The notes: generated by a model not told the origin, from the sequence alone. A stretch of 64,000 nt of DNA from an uncultured Pantoea sp. (GCA_913778495.1 CAJYVD010000011.1:1-64000), one strand, 5' to 3'; shown: positions 1-9,027, counted from the stretch's first letter. Translations and numbers: made by a program.

Positions 1-147
1 CGACGCCGGTCCGTCAGGAAGCCTGAGGGAGTGAAGGGACCGCGCAGCGGCGAGTGGGGCTGGCGCAGGGCCGGGGAGTGCAGAGGGCGCGGCCCAGGCG
101 CCCTCTGCTCGTGCGCCGCACGGCGGGCAAGGCAACTGCCATTCTTA

Positions 148-309
148 TGGCGAACGAAAGATGCACCGGGCCCCGCGCCAGCGGAAAAGCACCAAGCCGC
201 TGCCTGTGGCGAACGAAAGTCGCTCCGTGCCAGCGAAAAGGCACATCAGCCGCTGCCTGCGGCTAACGCTCCGCCACAGCCCGTGGCAAAAGCACCCTGC
301 CGCTGCCTG
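148..309. repeat. Degenerate GC-rich intergenic repeat array
   Basis: The stretch before the SdaC-like gene (1-327) has no credible gene. It holds imperfect direct repeats. The string TGGCGAACGAAAG occurs at 148-160 and again at 207-219 (59 bp apart), and CCGCTGCCTG occurs at 197-206, 250-259 and 300-309 (53 and 50 bp apart). The units share a GCCAGCG(G)AAAAG segment. The array lies beyond the 3' end of the transporter gene. Origin unknown; it could be a species-specific intergenic repeat or the end of a longer array cut by the window edge. Confidence 0.55.
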
Positions 310-327
310 CGGCAACCGCCCCCCACC

Positions 328-1617
328 CTATTGCATTAACGAATACGCAATTGACGAAATCGCTAATAACCCACTGATCGTCACAAACACATTACTGATT
401 TTACCGCTGTACTGGCGCATAGCGGGCACTCTGCGAATAGCATACATCGGCATCAAAAACAGAATCATCGCGATGATCGGGCCACCCAACGTTTCGATCA
501 TCCCGAGAATACTGGGATTAAGCGTCGCCACCAGCCAGGTGGTGAGCAGCATAAATCCGCTGGTCAGGCGATTAAGGCGCTGAGGAGAAACCGACGTACC
601 ACGACTGCGCAGTGATTTTACGACCAGGCCGTTAAAGCCTTCACGCGCGCCAAGATAGTGTCCCAGGAAAGACTTGGTGATCGCCACGATAGCCACAATC
701 GGGCCAAGCCAGGCAATGATGGGCGCGTTAAAGTGATTGGCCAAATAAGAGAGAATCGTAATGTTTTGCTGCTTGGCTGCCGCAAGATCGGCAGGCGACA
801 GGCTCAGCACGCAGCTGAACACAAAAAACATCACGGTGAACACCATCATCAGGTGAGCGCGAGCGAGAATGCGCGAACACTGTTTTTCGGCCCCTGCGCC
901 ATACTCTTCACGCTTGGCGACGGCAAAGGAAGAGATGATGGGTGAATGGTTAAACGAAAAGACCATGACCGGAATGGCGAGCCACAGCGTCATTAACACA
1001 CCGTGTCCGCCGCTCTGCGCCGTGAGCGTCAGCGTTTCCAGCGCCGCGCCATGCCAGTGCGGCACCAGATAAGCGGCCATCAGCATCAATACGGCGACGA
1101 ACGGAAACACCAGCACGCTCATGGCCTTAACAATCATCTGCTCACCAAAACGCACCACTGTCATCATGCCCACGATCAGCAGCAGAGAAAGCACGGCGCG
1201 CGGGGGCGGCACCAGACCCAGCTGATGCTGCATAAAGCTCTCGACTGTATTGGTAATGGCGACGCTATACATCAGCAAAATGGGGTAGATAGCGAAAAAG
1301 TAGAGCAGCGTAATCAGCTTGCCTGCGCCGACGCCAAAATGCTCCTCAACCACATCCGTAATGTCATCGCCCGGCTGTTTGCCGGAGAGGACAAAGCGCG
1401 TCAGCGCGCGATGCGCGAAGAACGTCATGGGAAAGGCAAGCAGCGCCATAATGATCAGCGGAATTAAGCCGCCAGCGCCCGCATTGATGGGCAGAAACAG
1501 TACGCCGGCGCCTACGGCAGTGCCATACAGGCCCAGCATCCAAACGGTATCACTCTTACGCCAGCGCGTCGCGCTGACCTCAACCGATTCCAGGGTATCG
1601 GTTTGTGCGTTGCCCAT
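328..1617 (-). CDS. sdaC: Serine/proton symporter, SdaC-like (HAAAP family)
   Basis: Inner-membrane amino-acid transporter of the hydroxy/aromatic amino acid permease family, about 429 residues, with around eleven hydrophobic segments. It matches E. coli SdaC over its length: WMLGLYGTAVGAGVLFLPIN near the N-terminus, FSFNHSPIISSF in the middle and the GHYLGAREGFNG block towards the C-terminus. SdaC imports L-serine with protons, feeding serine deamination. The start at 1617 is chosen because GGAGAG lies just upstream and the homologue begins there; the longer in-frame opening adds an unrelated tail. The serine deaminase gene sdaB, which follows sdaC in E. coli, is not downstream here. A PurR-like palindrome lies about 190 bp upstream. 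Substrate is inferred from family. Confidence 0.9.
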   Translation of the reverse strand: MGNAQTDTLESVEVSATRWRKSDTVWMLGLYGTAVGAGVLFLPINAGAGGLIPLIIMALLAFPMTFFAHRALTRFVLSGKQPGDDITDVVEEHFGVGAGKLITLLYFFAIYPILLMYSVAITNTVESFMQHQLGLVPPPRAVLSLLLIVGMMTVVRFGEQMIVKAMSVLVFPFVAVLMLMAAYLVPHWHGAALETLTLTAQSGGHGVLMTLWLAIPVMVFSFNHSPIISSFAVAKREEYGAGAEKQCSRILARAHLMMVFTVMFFVFSCVLSLSPADLAAAKQQNITILSYLANHFNAPIIAWLGPIVAIVAITKSFLGHYLGAREGFNGLVVKSLRSRGTSVSPQRLNRLTSGFMLLTTWLVATLNPSILGMIETLGGPIIAMILFLMPMYAIRRVPAMRQYSGKISNVFVTISGLLAISSIAYSLMQ

Positions 1618-2024
1618 TACTCTCTCCAAAATCTTATGCTTCAGAAAAGTGCGGCCATCCAACAGGCCGCAAAAGCGGTTTACTGCGCTGGCACATGCTA
1701 TACGTTTTTTTATGCCGGGTGGATTCAAACGCAAGTGCGACGTCACAAAGGCAACAAAAATGCGCGATATGGCGATTAAACGAGCAAAAATGCACGAAAT
1801 ACGCAGGCAATCGTTTGCTATGCCTATTTCACCTTAGAGAGCGGCAGAGTGCAAGGCGGTATGATCGAGGGACGTTATGAAGAGAAAGCGGCAACGGTGT
1901 GCTGTTGCCGTAGGGCATCAAGTCAGCAAGCGTGAAACTCTCCCGGTCACTCGCCTCTTGGCCATCGGCGTGCTGTGCGACGCTTATGATGCACCACAGA
2001 GGTGAATGCCGGAAGAATGTCACC
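1618..2024. other. Intergenic region upstream of sdaC
   Basis: About 400 bp between the SdaC-like start and the stop of the glycosyltransferase. It should hold the sdaC promoter. Apart from the PurR-like site at 1805-1820 no structure was recognised, and the short open frames here show no family features. Confidence 0.5.
1805..1820. promoter_or_regulatory. PurR-operator-like palindrome
   Basis: AGGCAATCGTTTGCTA fits the PurR operator consensus ANGCAANCGNTTNCNT at all but the last fixed position. It lies 188-203 bp upstream of the SdaC-like start. PurR represses purine and one-carbon genes, and serine feeds that pathway, so control of a serine importer would make sense. The link to sdaC is inference; distance is rather large. 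Confidence 0.3.
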
Positions 2025-3020
2025 TCAAAATGCTCGCATCCTGAAGAGCGCATAAAGGAAATAGTAAGCTGTGAGCGTGTTTAAATTCATTATCATGTAT
2101 TTTAATTTTTCATTTTTATTAAGCAGGATAAAAATACCTTTTGAATACTTCCCGCGCTTAATTTGGTTAATCTCCTGACCAATATCCGTAGAAGAAAATT
2201 TAGAATGATACATTGCCGTAACAATTTGCATATCCAGCGCCAGCACACGCTTAGAAATGCCTTTGAGGAAATGGTCAAGGTCGCTATTTTGATACTTCTC
2301 CACCAAACCATCATAAAGTGCAACCAGTGCTTGCTTTCTGACTTTTAATTCACTGTATTGTACTTTTTTCTTAGAGAGCGATCCTGCGACATCTTCATAG
2401 TGATAAGCCGCGCCGCGCGTCACAAGGAAATTACTCAGGCAGCTAAAGAATTTCAGGTTAAACAGCAGATCTTCACTCATTGAAATACCTTCAATAAAGC
2501 GCAGATCCAACGCCTCAATGATCGCCCGGCGATAACATTTATTGTGCAGGTAACCAATATTGTCGCTCATCTCCAGATCGCCTAACACGTAAGGGATCTC
2601 TTCGCCGTGGAAAAACCCCGCCATGGACACCTTTCCAACGCGATTATCATTGAGATTGCCCACCAGCAGATCAACACTTTCGTTAGGCAAATCATCGAGA
2701 TTTTGCTTGAAGAGCATCAAAAAATTATCGTCAACCCAATCATCGGCGTCAAGGAACAGCACATATTCGCCGCGCGCACGCTGCAGCCCGCTGTTGCGCG
2801 CGGCGCTGACACCCCCGTTTATTTGATGAATAACGTTAATTTGCGGATAACGGCTAAAATCATCCGCGATGCGGGCGCTTCTGTCTGTGCTGCCATCATT
2901 GACGACCACCACTTCAAAATTACTGTAGGTCTGGTTCATCACGCTTGATAACGTACGCCTGAGGGTTTGCTCAGCGTTATAAACGGGAATGATAATACTG
3001 AACAGTGGTTTTTCATTCAT
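2025..3020 (-). CDS. Family 2 glycosyltransferase
   Basis: A 331-residue GT-A-fold glycosyltransferase. The N-terminal domain has the classic order FSIIIPVYNAE (7-17), VVVNDGSTD (38-46), GGVSAARNSGL (69-79) and the metal-binding FLDADDWVDD (89-98). It would add a sugar from a nucleotide donor to a lipid-linked glycan on the cytoplasmic face of the inner membrane. The gene starts inside the end of the upstream flippase gene (ATGA overlap at 3017-3020), so the pair is one operon. The C-terminal third has no motif I recognise. Donor and acceptor are unknown; no polymerase or further transferases are adjacent. Confidence 0.85.
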   Translation of the reverse strand: MNEKPLFSIIIPVYNAEQTLRRTLSSVMNQTYSNFEVVVVNDGSTDRSARIADDFSRYPQINVIHQINGGVSAARNSGLQRARGEYVLFLDADDWVDDNFLMLFKQNLDDLPNESVDLLVGNLNDNRVGKVSMAGFFHGEEIPYVLGDLEMSDNIGYLHNKCYRRAIIEALDLRFIEGISMSEDLLFNLKFFSCLSNFLVTRGAAYHYEDVAGSLSKKKVQYSELKVRKQALVALYDGLVEKYQNSDLDHFLKGISKRVLALDMQIVTAMYHSKFSSTDIGQEINQIKRGKYSKGIFILLNKNEKLKYMIMNLNTLTAYYFLYALFRMRAF

Positions 3021-4327
3021 GATAAACTCTCTTTGCTATCTGAGGTTTTGTAATTGCTTAACAACAGCCATAGTTTCCTGGGGTTGAAAAAAACTTGGTG
3101 AATCCGAATAACAGGTTGCGCCGAGAAGAAATAATTAAGCAGCGAAAATGAAACAAACTCAGTAATGACCACGCTCATTGCGGCGCCGGTTAGACCAAAT
3201 ACAGGCACCAGTGCGACGGACGAGGCAAGACAAACCAGTAACACCACAAAGGTCTTTTTGACTAAAAAGCGGTAGCCGTTGTACTTAATAATGAAACGGT
3301 CCATTAAGCTGCTTAATACGCCGCACATAGCGCCTACGCTCAGCAATAGCGTGGGCGCGACGGCATCCATGTAAGCCTCACCGTAGAAGTGGCGGATAAA
3401 CCATCCTGAAAGCAGCCAGATTGCTAAAATCACCACGGCAGAGACGCCGACCACCAGCAGGTGCAGTTTTTGCGCTTTGATAATGGATTGCGCATCATCG
3501 CGCTCGGCAAAAAACGCCGGGAAAAAAGAGGCCAGCAGCGCATTGGGTAAAAACACCCAAGCGGTGGAGAGCGTCATGGCCACCGCGAAGATGCCCGCCT
3601 CTTTTACGCCGAGGAAATACGAAACGCTGAGCTGGTTCACGCGGGTGTAAATCGCAATGGCAATCACTGAAAACACCAGCGAGATGCCGGAGGCCAGCAT
3701 GTAGCGCGTATATTTTTTCAGGTGACGCCGCGGCGGTACTTCCAGCGCATGACGCTGGTGTCGCATGAAGATCAAAAGCTTAATGCTGAAAGGCAGCAGC
3801 GTAGCCAGCACAATCGGGATCGCCAGATAGTGCGGATCAAGCGCGTAGTAAGAGATAAAGAAGCGTACGCCCAGGCTCATTGCCAGCCCGATGACGTTGG
3901 CGATCACATTCAGGCGCGCATTGAGCATTGCCTCGTTATAAATGTTCACCAGATCCAGCGAGGAGAAGAGGCACGCCAGCGCAGCCGCAATCACGAAGAC
4001 CAGCGCATCGCGGTTCCACGTCTCACCCATGATGGTCATGCCACCCACGGCTAAGGCACTGTAGATAACCATGACCAACATGAACGTGGTCATCATCAGG
4101 CGAATACCGGATCGCCGGTTTTGTGCGATACGCTTGAGCAGAATGACGTCGCTGCCCATAATCGCCACCGATTGAATAAACTGGAACACCAGCATGGCAA
4201 TAGAAATAATGCCAAAGGTGGTTGGCCCGACATACTTCGCCACATAAGACGTCACGAAGATTAAGCCAAATATTGCGATGAGCTTTTCAGCGATCATCCA
4301 CATCGAATTCTTTAATTTATCTTTCAC
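3017..4327 (-). CDS. Polysaccharide flippase (Wzx/MOP superfamily)
   Basis: A 436-residue polytopic membrane protein with around a dozen hydrophobic segments, typical of the MOP-superfamily O-antigen/oligosaccharide flippases. The opening (SMWMIAEKLIAIFGLIFVTS) and the FGIISIAMLVFQF stretch are characteristic. Such proteins move undecaprenyl-linked glycan units across the inner membrane. It starts with GTG at 4327 and overlaps the glycosyltransferase by 4 bp. An 84-codon open frame directly upstream (4578-4324) also overlaps it by GTGA but has no ribosome site or family features. The pair resembles a small glycan-modification locus, not a full capsule cluster. Confidence 0.8.
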   Translation of the reverse strand: MKDKLKNSMWMIAEKLIAIFGLIFVTSYVAKYVGPTTFGIISIAMLVFQFIQSVAIMGSDVILLKRIAQNRRSGIRLMMTTFMLVMVIYSALAVGGMTIMGETWNRDALVFVIAAALACLFSSLDLVNIYNEAMLNARLNVIANVIGLAMSLGVRFFISYYALDPHYLAIPIVLATLLPFSIKLLIFMRHQRHALEVPPRRHLKKYTRYMLASGISLVFSVIAIAIYTRVNQLSVSYFLGVKEAGIFAVAMTLSTAWVFLPNALLASFFPAFFAERDDAQSIIKAQKLHLLVVGVSAVVILAIWLLSGWFIRHFYGEAYMDAVAPTLLLSVGAMCGVLSSLMDRFIIKYNGYRFLVKKTFVVLLVCLASSVALVPVFGLTGAAMSVVITEFVSFSLLNYFFSAQPVIRIHQVFFNPRKLWLLLSNYKTSDSKESLS

Positions 4328-5550
4328 AACACAACCTCAATGCTTTGTTTCGTTAAGCCTGAATGTGCATTCCCTTTAACAGGCTTAACATTGATATCTG
4401 ACTTATTTCGGAATTTCCTCAACGCGCAAAACGCGCTATTAATATCCGGAATAAGCCTCATCAAAATAAGATTTTCGCCAGCCAAATAAGACTGGTTAAT
4501 GCTAAAAAAGCCGACGCGCTGGCAGACAGACGACGCTGCTTTACCGCGCGCTGCATAATCATTATACTTTTCAGGCATAAAAAGGGCACTGACATTTAAA
4601 TAAATGCCATTTAAATCATGGATTTAAAATTAAACCACTTTACTTATTCTTTAATCAGCTTTGTCACAAAATTGCTATGACATACATCAACGCGGGCAAG
4701 AGTGAAATAGCAAAACTGCAATCACTTTCGGCCCTTTTCTTTATGCACGTCGTCATTACTGTTATTGTTGTTTACCCTGCCCTGCTGCCTCAGTGAGAGT
4801 GCCTTCACGCGCTGCGCAAGCAGCGGTGGCGTAATGGCATTCAGGCATGAACCACAAGACTGCAATAGCCTGCAGCCTTTAAATCTGCGATCGTGTTCAA
4901 AACTCTTACCGCCATTCTTACCCTGCATAGGGGGAAGATCAATGGCTCCCGGGCTATTACGGAATTAACTCAGCTGAGAAAAATTTAATTAGCGTGATAA
5001 GACATTAACGGCCATGAACAGCGCTTAACCTTATTGATTAAAAGTACAGATGAATGACGTTAAGAAATTTCTCCCCTTTACGGCGCGCGCACGGCCAGCG
5101 GATTAATGAATACAGAAAGGGTACGTATGGATGGGCAACGCATAACGGTGATAACCGACGGCACGGCCATCAATGAATATGGCAGGATGGGATGACAAGA
5201 AGGAACGGGTGCTGAATCAGGAGGGTGACTGGTCGACCTTCGCATTACAGATTTTGAAAGCTCTTATCTCACATAAGAACTCGTCGCATAGACAGGCGCT
5301 GACACGTTCCATGGTGCCTAAAAGATGCTAAACTTAGAAGAGGTCACAACTTTTACGCGGCCCACATTCATCTTACTACGTCATAGACCAGCTTGTTTCG
5401 CCATCGGGCAGCATCACTGCGTCAGGAAAGACGCAGTCCGCGATGTCAACGCGAAGCTCACTGCAATGACTGGAACGCTTAGCTCTGAACGCACGTGCGA
5501 CAATGGTCGTATTCAGAAGTGATAAATAAGCCCCTGGGCGGGGCATGTAA
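4328..5550. other. AT-rich intergenic region without a supported gene
   Basis: About 1.2 kb between the flippase start and the acyltransferase stop. Short open frames exist on both strands but none has a ribosome binding site plus recognisable protein features. It contains the tRNA-like 15-mer at 5234-5248. Its composition and broken appearance fit decayed mobile DNA at the edge of the thrW insertion. Confidence 0.45.
5234..5248 (-). repeat. Partial attachment-site copy of tRNA-Thr (att-like)
   Basis: The 15-mer CGACCTTCGCATTAC is identical to 7041-7055, the anticodon-loop/variable-region part of the tRNA-Thr gene, in the same orientation. P22-type phages use the 3' half of thrW, starting at the anticodon loop, as their crossover core, and this 15-mer falls inside that core. 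It therefore marks a likely far-end attachment remnant, with about 1.8 kb between the copies. Flanking bases no longer match, so the site is degenerate. Confidence 0.5.
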
Positions 5551-6654
5551 TTAGGCGATTCCTTTGACAGCAGCATTTCGTACCTTTCTATTGATTACCC
5601 ATCTGCCCAGCTTCATTCCTGGAAGCTCGACGATGTGATAGGTAATGTTAGACACGAAAATGCTGATTGATACTGCTATGGCGGCAGCAAGAATAAATTT
5701 ACTTACCTGAGATAATTCCATGCCGTTAATCCATTTATAAAATCCTGACGACTCCATTAGATAAAGAATTATTCCATGCATCAGATAAATGCTATAGCTG
5801 GCTTTCCCAAGAAAACGTGTAAACGTGTTATTAATAATGGATGGAGTACCAATGATTGAAGCAGAGATCATACCAATCCACACAAGCGAATAGCAGACAT
5901 AAATACTTATTGGATAACCATCTAAGCTAAAATAGTAAATCAGAAATGCAAACAGCCCTAAAAGCACTGCGCCAGAGGCAATACTCGCCTTACCTCCCAG
6001 CATCTCCTTGAGCTTTTTCAACTCTGGTAGCCACAGGTAAACAGCTATACCCGCAATAAAGAAAACCATGTGGTTGAGAATATTCATGTATATCTCAACC
6101 CCTGTTGCGCCGGGTATTTTTCCAATGTTTGTCGAGACATAAATCGAGAGTGCCCAAATCACTGCAATCAGCTTTTTATGATTGCACATCACAAAAATGA
6201 CTGGGTAAAGCAGGTAGAAAACCCACTCAATTCCGATAGACCATCCCCCCCACACGATTCCGTCCTGCATCTTAGGAGCAAGATTGAACAGGAACGTCAC
6301 TGACATGAATACGTCAAACATAGAGGGAAGGTGATCATAAGCAAAATACACGATTATGCATTCAGTCAGCATTGCCATAAAGAAAAGGGGAGCAAGACGG
6401 AAGAATCGCTTTATAAAAAAATCTTTGAAATCCGATTTATTTATAAATTCATCCTTGTATGTATATGCAATGGAGAAAGCGCTAATAGTGAAAAATAGAG
6501 TCACACTCGCCGTAAACTTGCTTCCAATATGGGTAATTAGCGGACCAAAATCTATTCCTGAATGAGCAATGATGTGAACGATAATTACCGATATTGCAGC
6601 AAAGCCGCGCAATATATCGGGACCGTCTATACGATTCTTCTTTGTAGCATGCAT
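5551..6654 (-). CDS. Acyltransferase family 3 (O-antigen acetylase-like)
   Basis: A multi-spanning membrane protein of about 367 residues with the acyltransferase-3 layout. It opens with RIDGPDILRGFAAISVIIVH, carrying the conserved R and H, then WSIGIEWVFYLLYP, then about ten hydrophobic helices. Members O-acetylate lipopolysaccharide, exopolysaccharide or Nod factors using acetyl-CoA. Start at 6654 is chosen over a start 36 bp upstream on family N-terminus; neither has a strong ribosome site. The gene is AT-rich compared with its neighbours. It sits between the att-like 15-mer and a P22-type integrase remnant next to thrW, the position serotype-converting phages use for their O-antigen modification genes. 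The acetyl target is not known. Confidence 0.8.
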   Translation of the reverse strand: MHATKKNRIDGPDILRGFAAISVIIVHIIAHSGIDFGPLITHIGSKFTASVTLFFTISAFSIAYTYKDEFINKSDFKDFFIKRFFRLAPLFFMAMLTECIIVYFAYDHLPSMFDVFMSVTFLFNLAPKMQDGIVWGGWSIGIEWVFYLLYPVIFVMCNHKKLIAVIWALSIYVSTNIGKIPGATGVEIYMNILNHMVFFIAGIAVYLWLPELKKLKEMLGGKASIASGAVLLGLFAFLIYYFSLDGYPISIYVCYSLVWIGMISASIIGTPSIINNTFTRFLGKASYSIYLMHGIILYLMESSGFYKWINGMELSQVSKFILAAAIAVSISIFVSNITYHIVELPGMKLGRWVINRKVRNAAVKGIA

Positions 6655-6839
6655 ATCATTTTCGCCAGATAAGTAAAAACAGGGCATCATTATATAGATG
6701 ACGCCATGTTTTAGTAGCGAAAAATACCTAACATTTACAGTAAATTATTACTCAGCGTGGATCTGCAATAGCGGAAAAAAAACGTGAGGTGGCTGACGCC
6801 TTTTTCACAGTCTGGACGCCGCTTGTGTTGATGTATCGT

Positions 6840-6999
6840 ATAGTTCAGGCACTTTTCTCGAGGAAATGGGGATAGGAGAGCATCGAGGCGGTTCACCGGC
6901 ATGCACACCGAGCATGCGAAGCAAATTGACGCGATTATGGGTGCTTCTGTCCCAAATCTGTCCCACATGCTTGGGGCGGATGGCACAAACGACTGGTAA
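6840..6999 (+). pseudogene. Decayed C-terminus of a P22-type tyrosine integrase
   Basis: Read in shifting frames, this stretch matches the end of P22/HK620-type integrases as I recall them. FLEEMG corresponds to VLQEMG, then ESIEAVHRHAH to ESIEMVRRYAH, then from 6904 HTEHAKQIDAIMGASVPN to LTEHARQIDSIFGTSVPN. A tryptophan codon has become TAG, the catalytic tyrosine of RYAH has become CAT (His), and at least two frameshifts are present, so it is dead. It points at the 3' end of tRNA-Thr, 14 bp away, where such integrases lie in the integrated state. Nothing of the N-terminal part is visible. Confidence 0.65.
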
Positions 7000-7013
7000 C
7001 GCATTGACTTAAG

Positions 7014-7089
7014 TGGTGCCGGTAATAGGAGTCGAACCTACGACCTTCGCATTACGAATGCGCTGCTCTACCAACTGAGCTATACCGGC
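7014..7089 (-). tRNA. thrW: tRNA-Thr (anticodon CGU)
   Basis: A 76-nt tRNA gene on the minus strand, from GCCGGTATAGC at 7089 to the encoded ACCA at 7014. The anticodon stem-loop reads GCGCATTCGTAATGCG with anticodon CGT, which reads ACG threonine codons. The T-loop GGTTCGACTCC is canonical. It differs from E. coli thrW by only a compensated acceptor-stem pair. In E. coli thrW directly follows proA and is the integration site of P22/Sf-type phages and CP4-6. Here 5 kb of phage-derived genes separate it from proA. Confidence 0.98.
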
Positions 7090-7238
7090 AATGACAGGGA
7101 TACTTCGGGGAAATACCTTAGAAAAATCCGGAGGATGAGTCAAGACACCGCGATGCAGATGCCGTTTTTTTCAACATAACAAGAAAAGTCTGCCCTGTCT
7201 GACGAAAACGTAGGCAATAAGCGCGCACGATTAAAACG

Positions 7239-7264
7239 AAAAAAGGCGAGGCCGCCGCCTCGCC
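7239..7264 (-). terminator. Rho-independent terminator after the tailspike gene
   Basis: On the minus strand GGCGAGGC-GGCG-GCCTCGCC (8-bp perfect stem, 4-nt loop) is followed by TTTTTTCG. It lies 15 bp beyond the tailspike stop and closes the phage-derived transcription unit. Confidence 0.85.
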
Positions 7265-7278
7265 AAACGTGCTGGTCC

Positions 7279-9027
7279 TCAATCGTAATAAGGAAGTTTA
7301 CGATCGACACCATTGATATTGACCAGCACAAAGCCCGTTGGGGTGGTTTTATTGGTTGGCGTACCGGCGGCCGTCGCCACGGTCAGTACGCCCTTTTCAT
7401 TCGCGCCGATGCCAGCCAGTCCGTTGTGCAGACCAAAACGCGCGGCCGGTTTGAACGGCCCCAGCGTGGTGGTGTCGCTGACCAGCGAAAAATCGGACTG
7501 GAACAGCGAACAGGAGCCGGTATCAAAGCGCGTCGGGCCGGTACAGGTGAGGTTCAACAGCGTATCGCCGCTCTTGGCGCGCAGTTTTACCCACACCACG
7601 GCGTAAGTGGTGCCGACACGGTTATAGCGCATATCGATAATTGACGGCTGCCCCATATGGTAGGCATCCGCCCACACCGTCTCCAACCGTTGCAGATTGA
7701 TCCAGGTTTTCCCGCTGGCGGGCACGTTCACCGGCGAACCGGCGGTACCGGTCGGCTGCGTGCCATCGGCTTTACTGATGAACTCCATCACCCACTGCTG
7801 GTTGGCATTGGGGAAAAACACCGTTCCCACCCGATACCAGTTATCCGTGTCGGTATTGTTGGTGATTTTATGGCCGCTGAAATAGCCAGCCCGCAGCGAT
7901 CCGGAGAGGAAACTGCCGAAGCTTTCATCGCGGCGGTAGCCATACTCAAACGTCGAAAGCCACTTGCCGGGCGCCAGATCGGTAGAGATTTTACCGCCGG
8001 ACTGCAGGTTGATCTGACGCATCAGCACGCGGGCATTATTGAGGTTGAACGGATTGACACAATCCTCAATATTCAGCGTGTCGATGGTCCAGCCGCCATC
8101 GGAGAGATCGCCAGGATTGCGCGTGTGCTCAATCCATACGTTGCGCATGATGCCCTGCGTACAGCGCGGCATATATAACGTGGCGTCACCGTAACCGTTC
8201 TGGAAATTACAGTTACAGATCTCGATCGCCGTGGAGTGATCCCATACGCCGTTGGGCGAGTTGGACCAGCCCACGTCAAACACGCGGCCGTAGGTGGAGA
8301 CGGTAAAGATTTGATCAAACTTGCTGTCGAGCGTATCCAGCAATTTAATCACGGTGCCGCCGTTGTTCTGCGCGCGGAAACAGTAAATATTGACCGTTTC
8401 GCCTTCGATACAGATATTTTCGAAGAACGGCTGCACGTTGGAGCACATCTCGGCGGTGATGGTCCCTTTGTTGGCCGTGATGTCGGCGGACGCCTGACCG
8501 TTCCAGGTAATGCCTTTGATGGCGGTGCGGCGCGCCTTCACCTTGAAAACGGGGCTGGCGCTCTTATCGGAAATGATGGAAGTGCGCGGCATCGCGCCCA
8601 GCTCCACGTCATCGCCCTGCAGACCAAAGAACGGAATTTCGCTGGCGCTGATATCAATCGGCGAAATCAAAAAGCGACCGCCCGGAAAGCGCACCGGTAA
8701 ATCTTTGATCACCGCGTTATAGTTTTGTGTCCAGGTCAGCATGCGTTTGAATGCCTCGGTGTCATCGGTCACTCCGTCGCCTTTGGCACCGAAGTGGTAA
8801 ACGTTAATGTCACCGGGATTGTGAATGATGCGTTTCCAGTAGAAACCGTTGCCTACCGCCAGCGTACCGCCATCATCTGTGCCTGTGGGGGTGCCGGTGA
8901 AGCCGACAAAATCACCGCCGCCGCGGAAAGCGGAATCTTTATCGGCGTAACGTTTCAGCATGGCCATATCACCCGCTTTGGTTGGCGCAGTGGTACGCAG
9001 TTCAGCAAAAGAGTTTACTTCAATCAT
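7279..9027 (-). CDS. Phage tailspike / polysaccharide depolymerase-like protein
   Basis: A 582-residue protein with a short N-terminal phage-type module (EVNSFAELRTTAPTKAGD) followed by the pectate-lyase-3/tailspike signature VYHFGAKGDGVTDDTEAFKR (about 76-95), which starts a right-handed beta-helix. The C-terminal half looks like a beta-sandwich. Such trimers bind and cleave capsule, LPS or exopolysaccharide. No P22-type head-binding domain is visible. Start at 9027 has GGAGG 5 bp upstream. It is last in the lysis cluster, 45 bp after the outer spanin. Related beta-helix proteins (AmsF, WceF) occur in Erwinia/Pantoea exopolysaccharide clusters, so a non-phage role is possible. Enzyme activity and target are not shown. 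Confidence 0.8.
   Translation of the reverse strand: MIEVNSFAELRTTAPTKAGDMAMLKRYADKDSAFRGGGDFVGFTGTPTGTDDGGTLAVGNGFYWKRIIHNPGDINVYHFGAKGDGVTDDTEAFKRMLTWTQNYNAVIKDLPVRFPGGRFLISPIDISASEIPFFGLQGDDVELGAMPRTSIISDKSASPVFKVKARRTAIKGITWNGQASADITANKGTITAEMCSNVQPFFENICIEGETVNIYCFRAQNNGGTVIKLLDTLDSKFDQIFTVSTYGRVFDVGWSNSPNGVWDHSTAIEICNCNFQNGYGDATLYMPRCTQGIMRNVWIEHTRNPGDLSDGGWTIDTLNIEDCVNPFNLNNARVLMRQINLQSGGKISTDLAPGKWLSTFEYGYRRDESFGSFLSGSLRAGYFSGHKITNNTDTDNWYRVGTVFFPNANQQWVMEFISKADGTQPTGTAGSPVNVPASGKTWINLQRLETVWADAYHMGQPSIIDMRYNRVGTTYAVVWVKLRAKSGDTLLNLTCTGPTRFDTGSCSLFQSDFSLVSDTTTLGPFKPAARFGLHNGLAGIGANEKGVLTVATAAGTPTNKTTPTGFVLVNINGVDRKLPYYD

Noticed and set aside
31-339. Plus-strand frame of about 100 codons at the left edge
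   Set aside because: It consists of the GC-rich repeat and reads as Arg/Ala/Pro/Cys-rich nonsense.
4324-4578. 84-codon minus-strand frame overlapping the flippase start by GTGA
   Set aside because: No ribosome site at its ATG, no hydrophobic or domain pattern, and no family resemblance; the overlap alone is weak evidence.
4328-5233. Possible transposase remnant
   Set aside because: No terminal inverted repeats or transposase motifs could be read in any frame.
6735-7004. 89-codon minus-strand frame next to tRNA-Thr
   Set aside because: It is the antisense of the integrase remnant, which explains the sequence on the plus strand.
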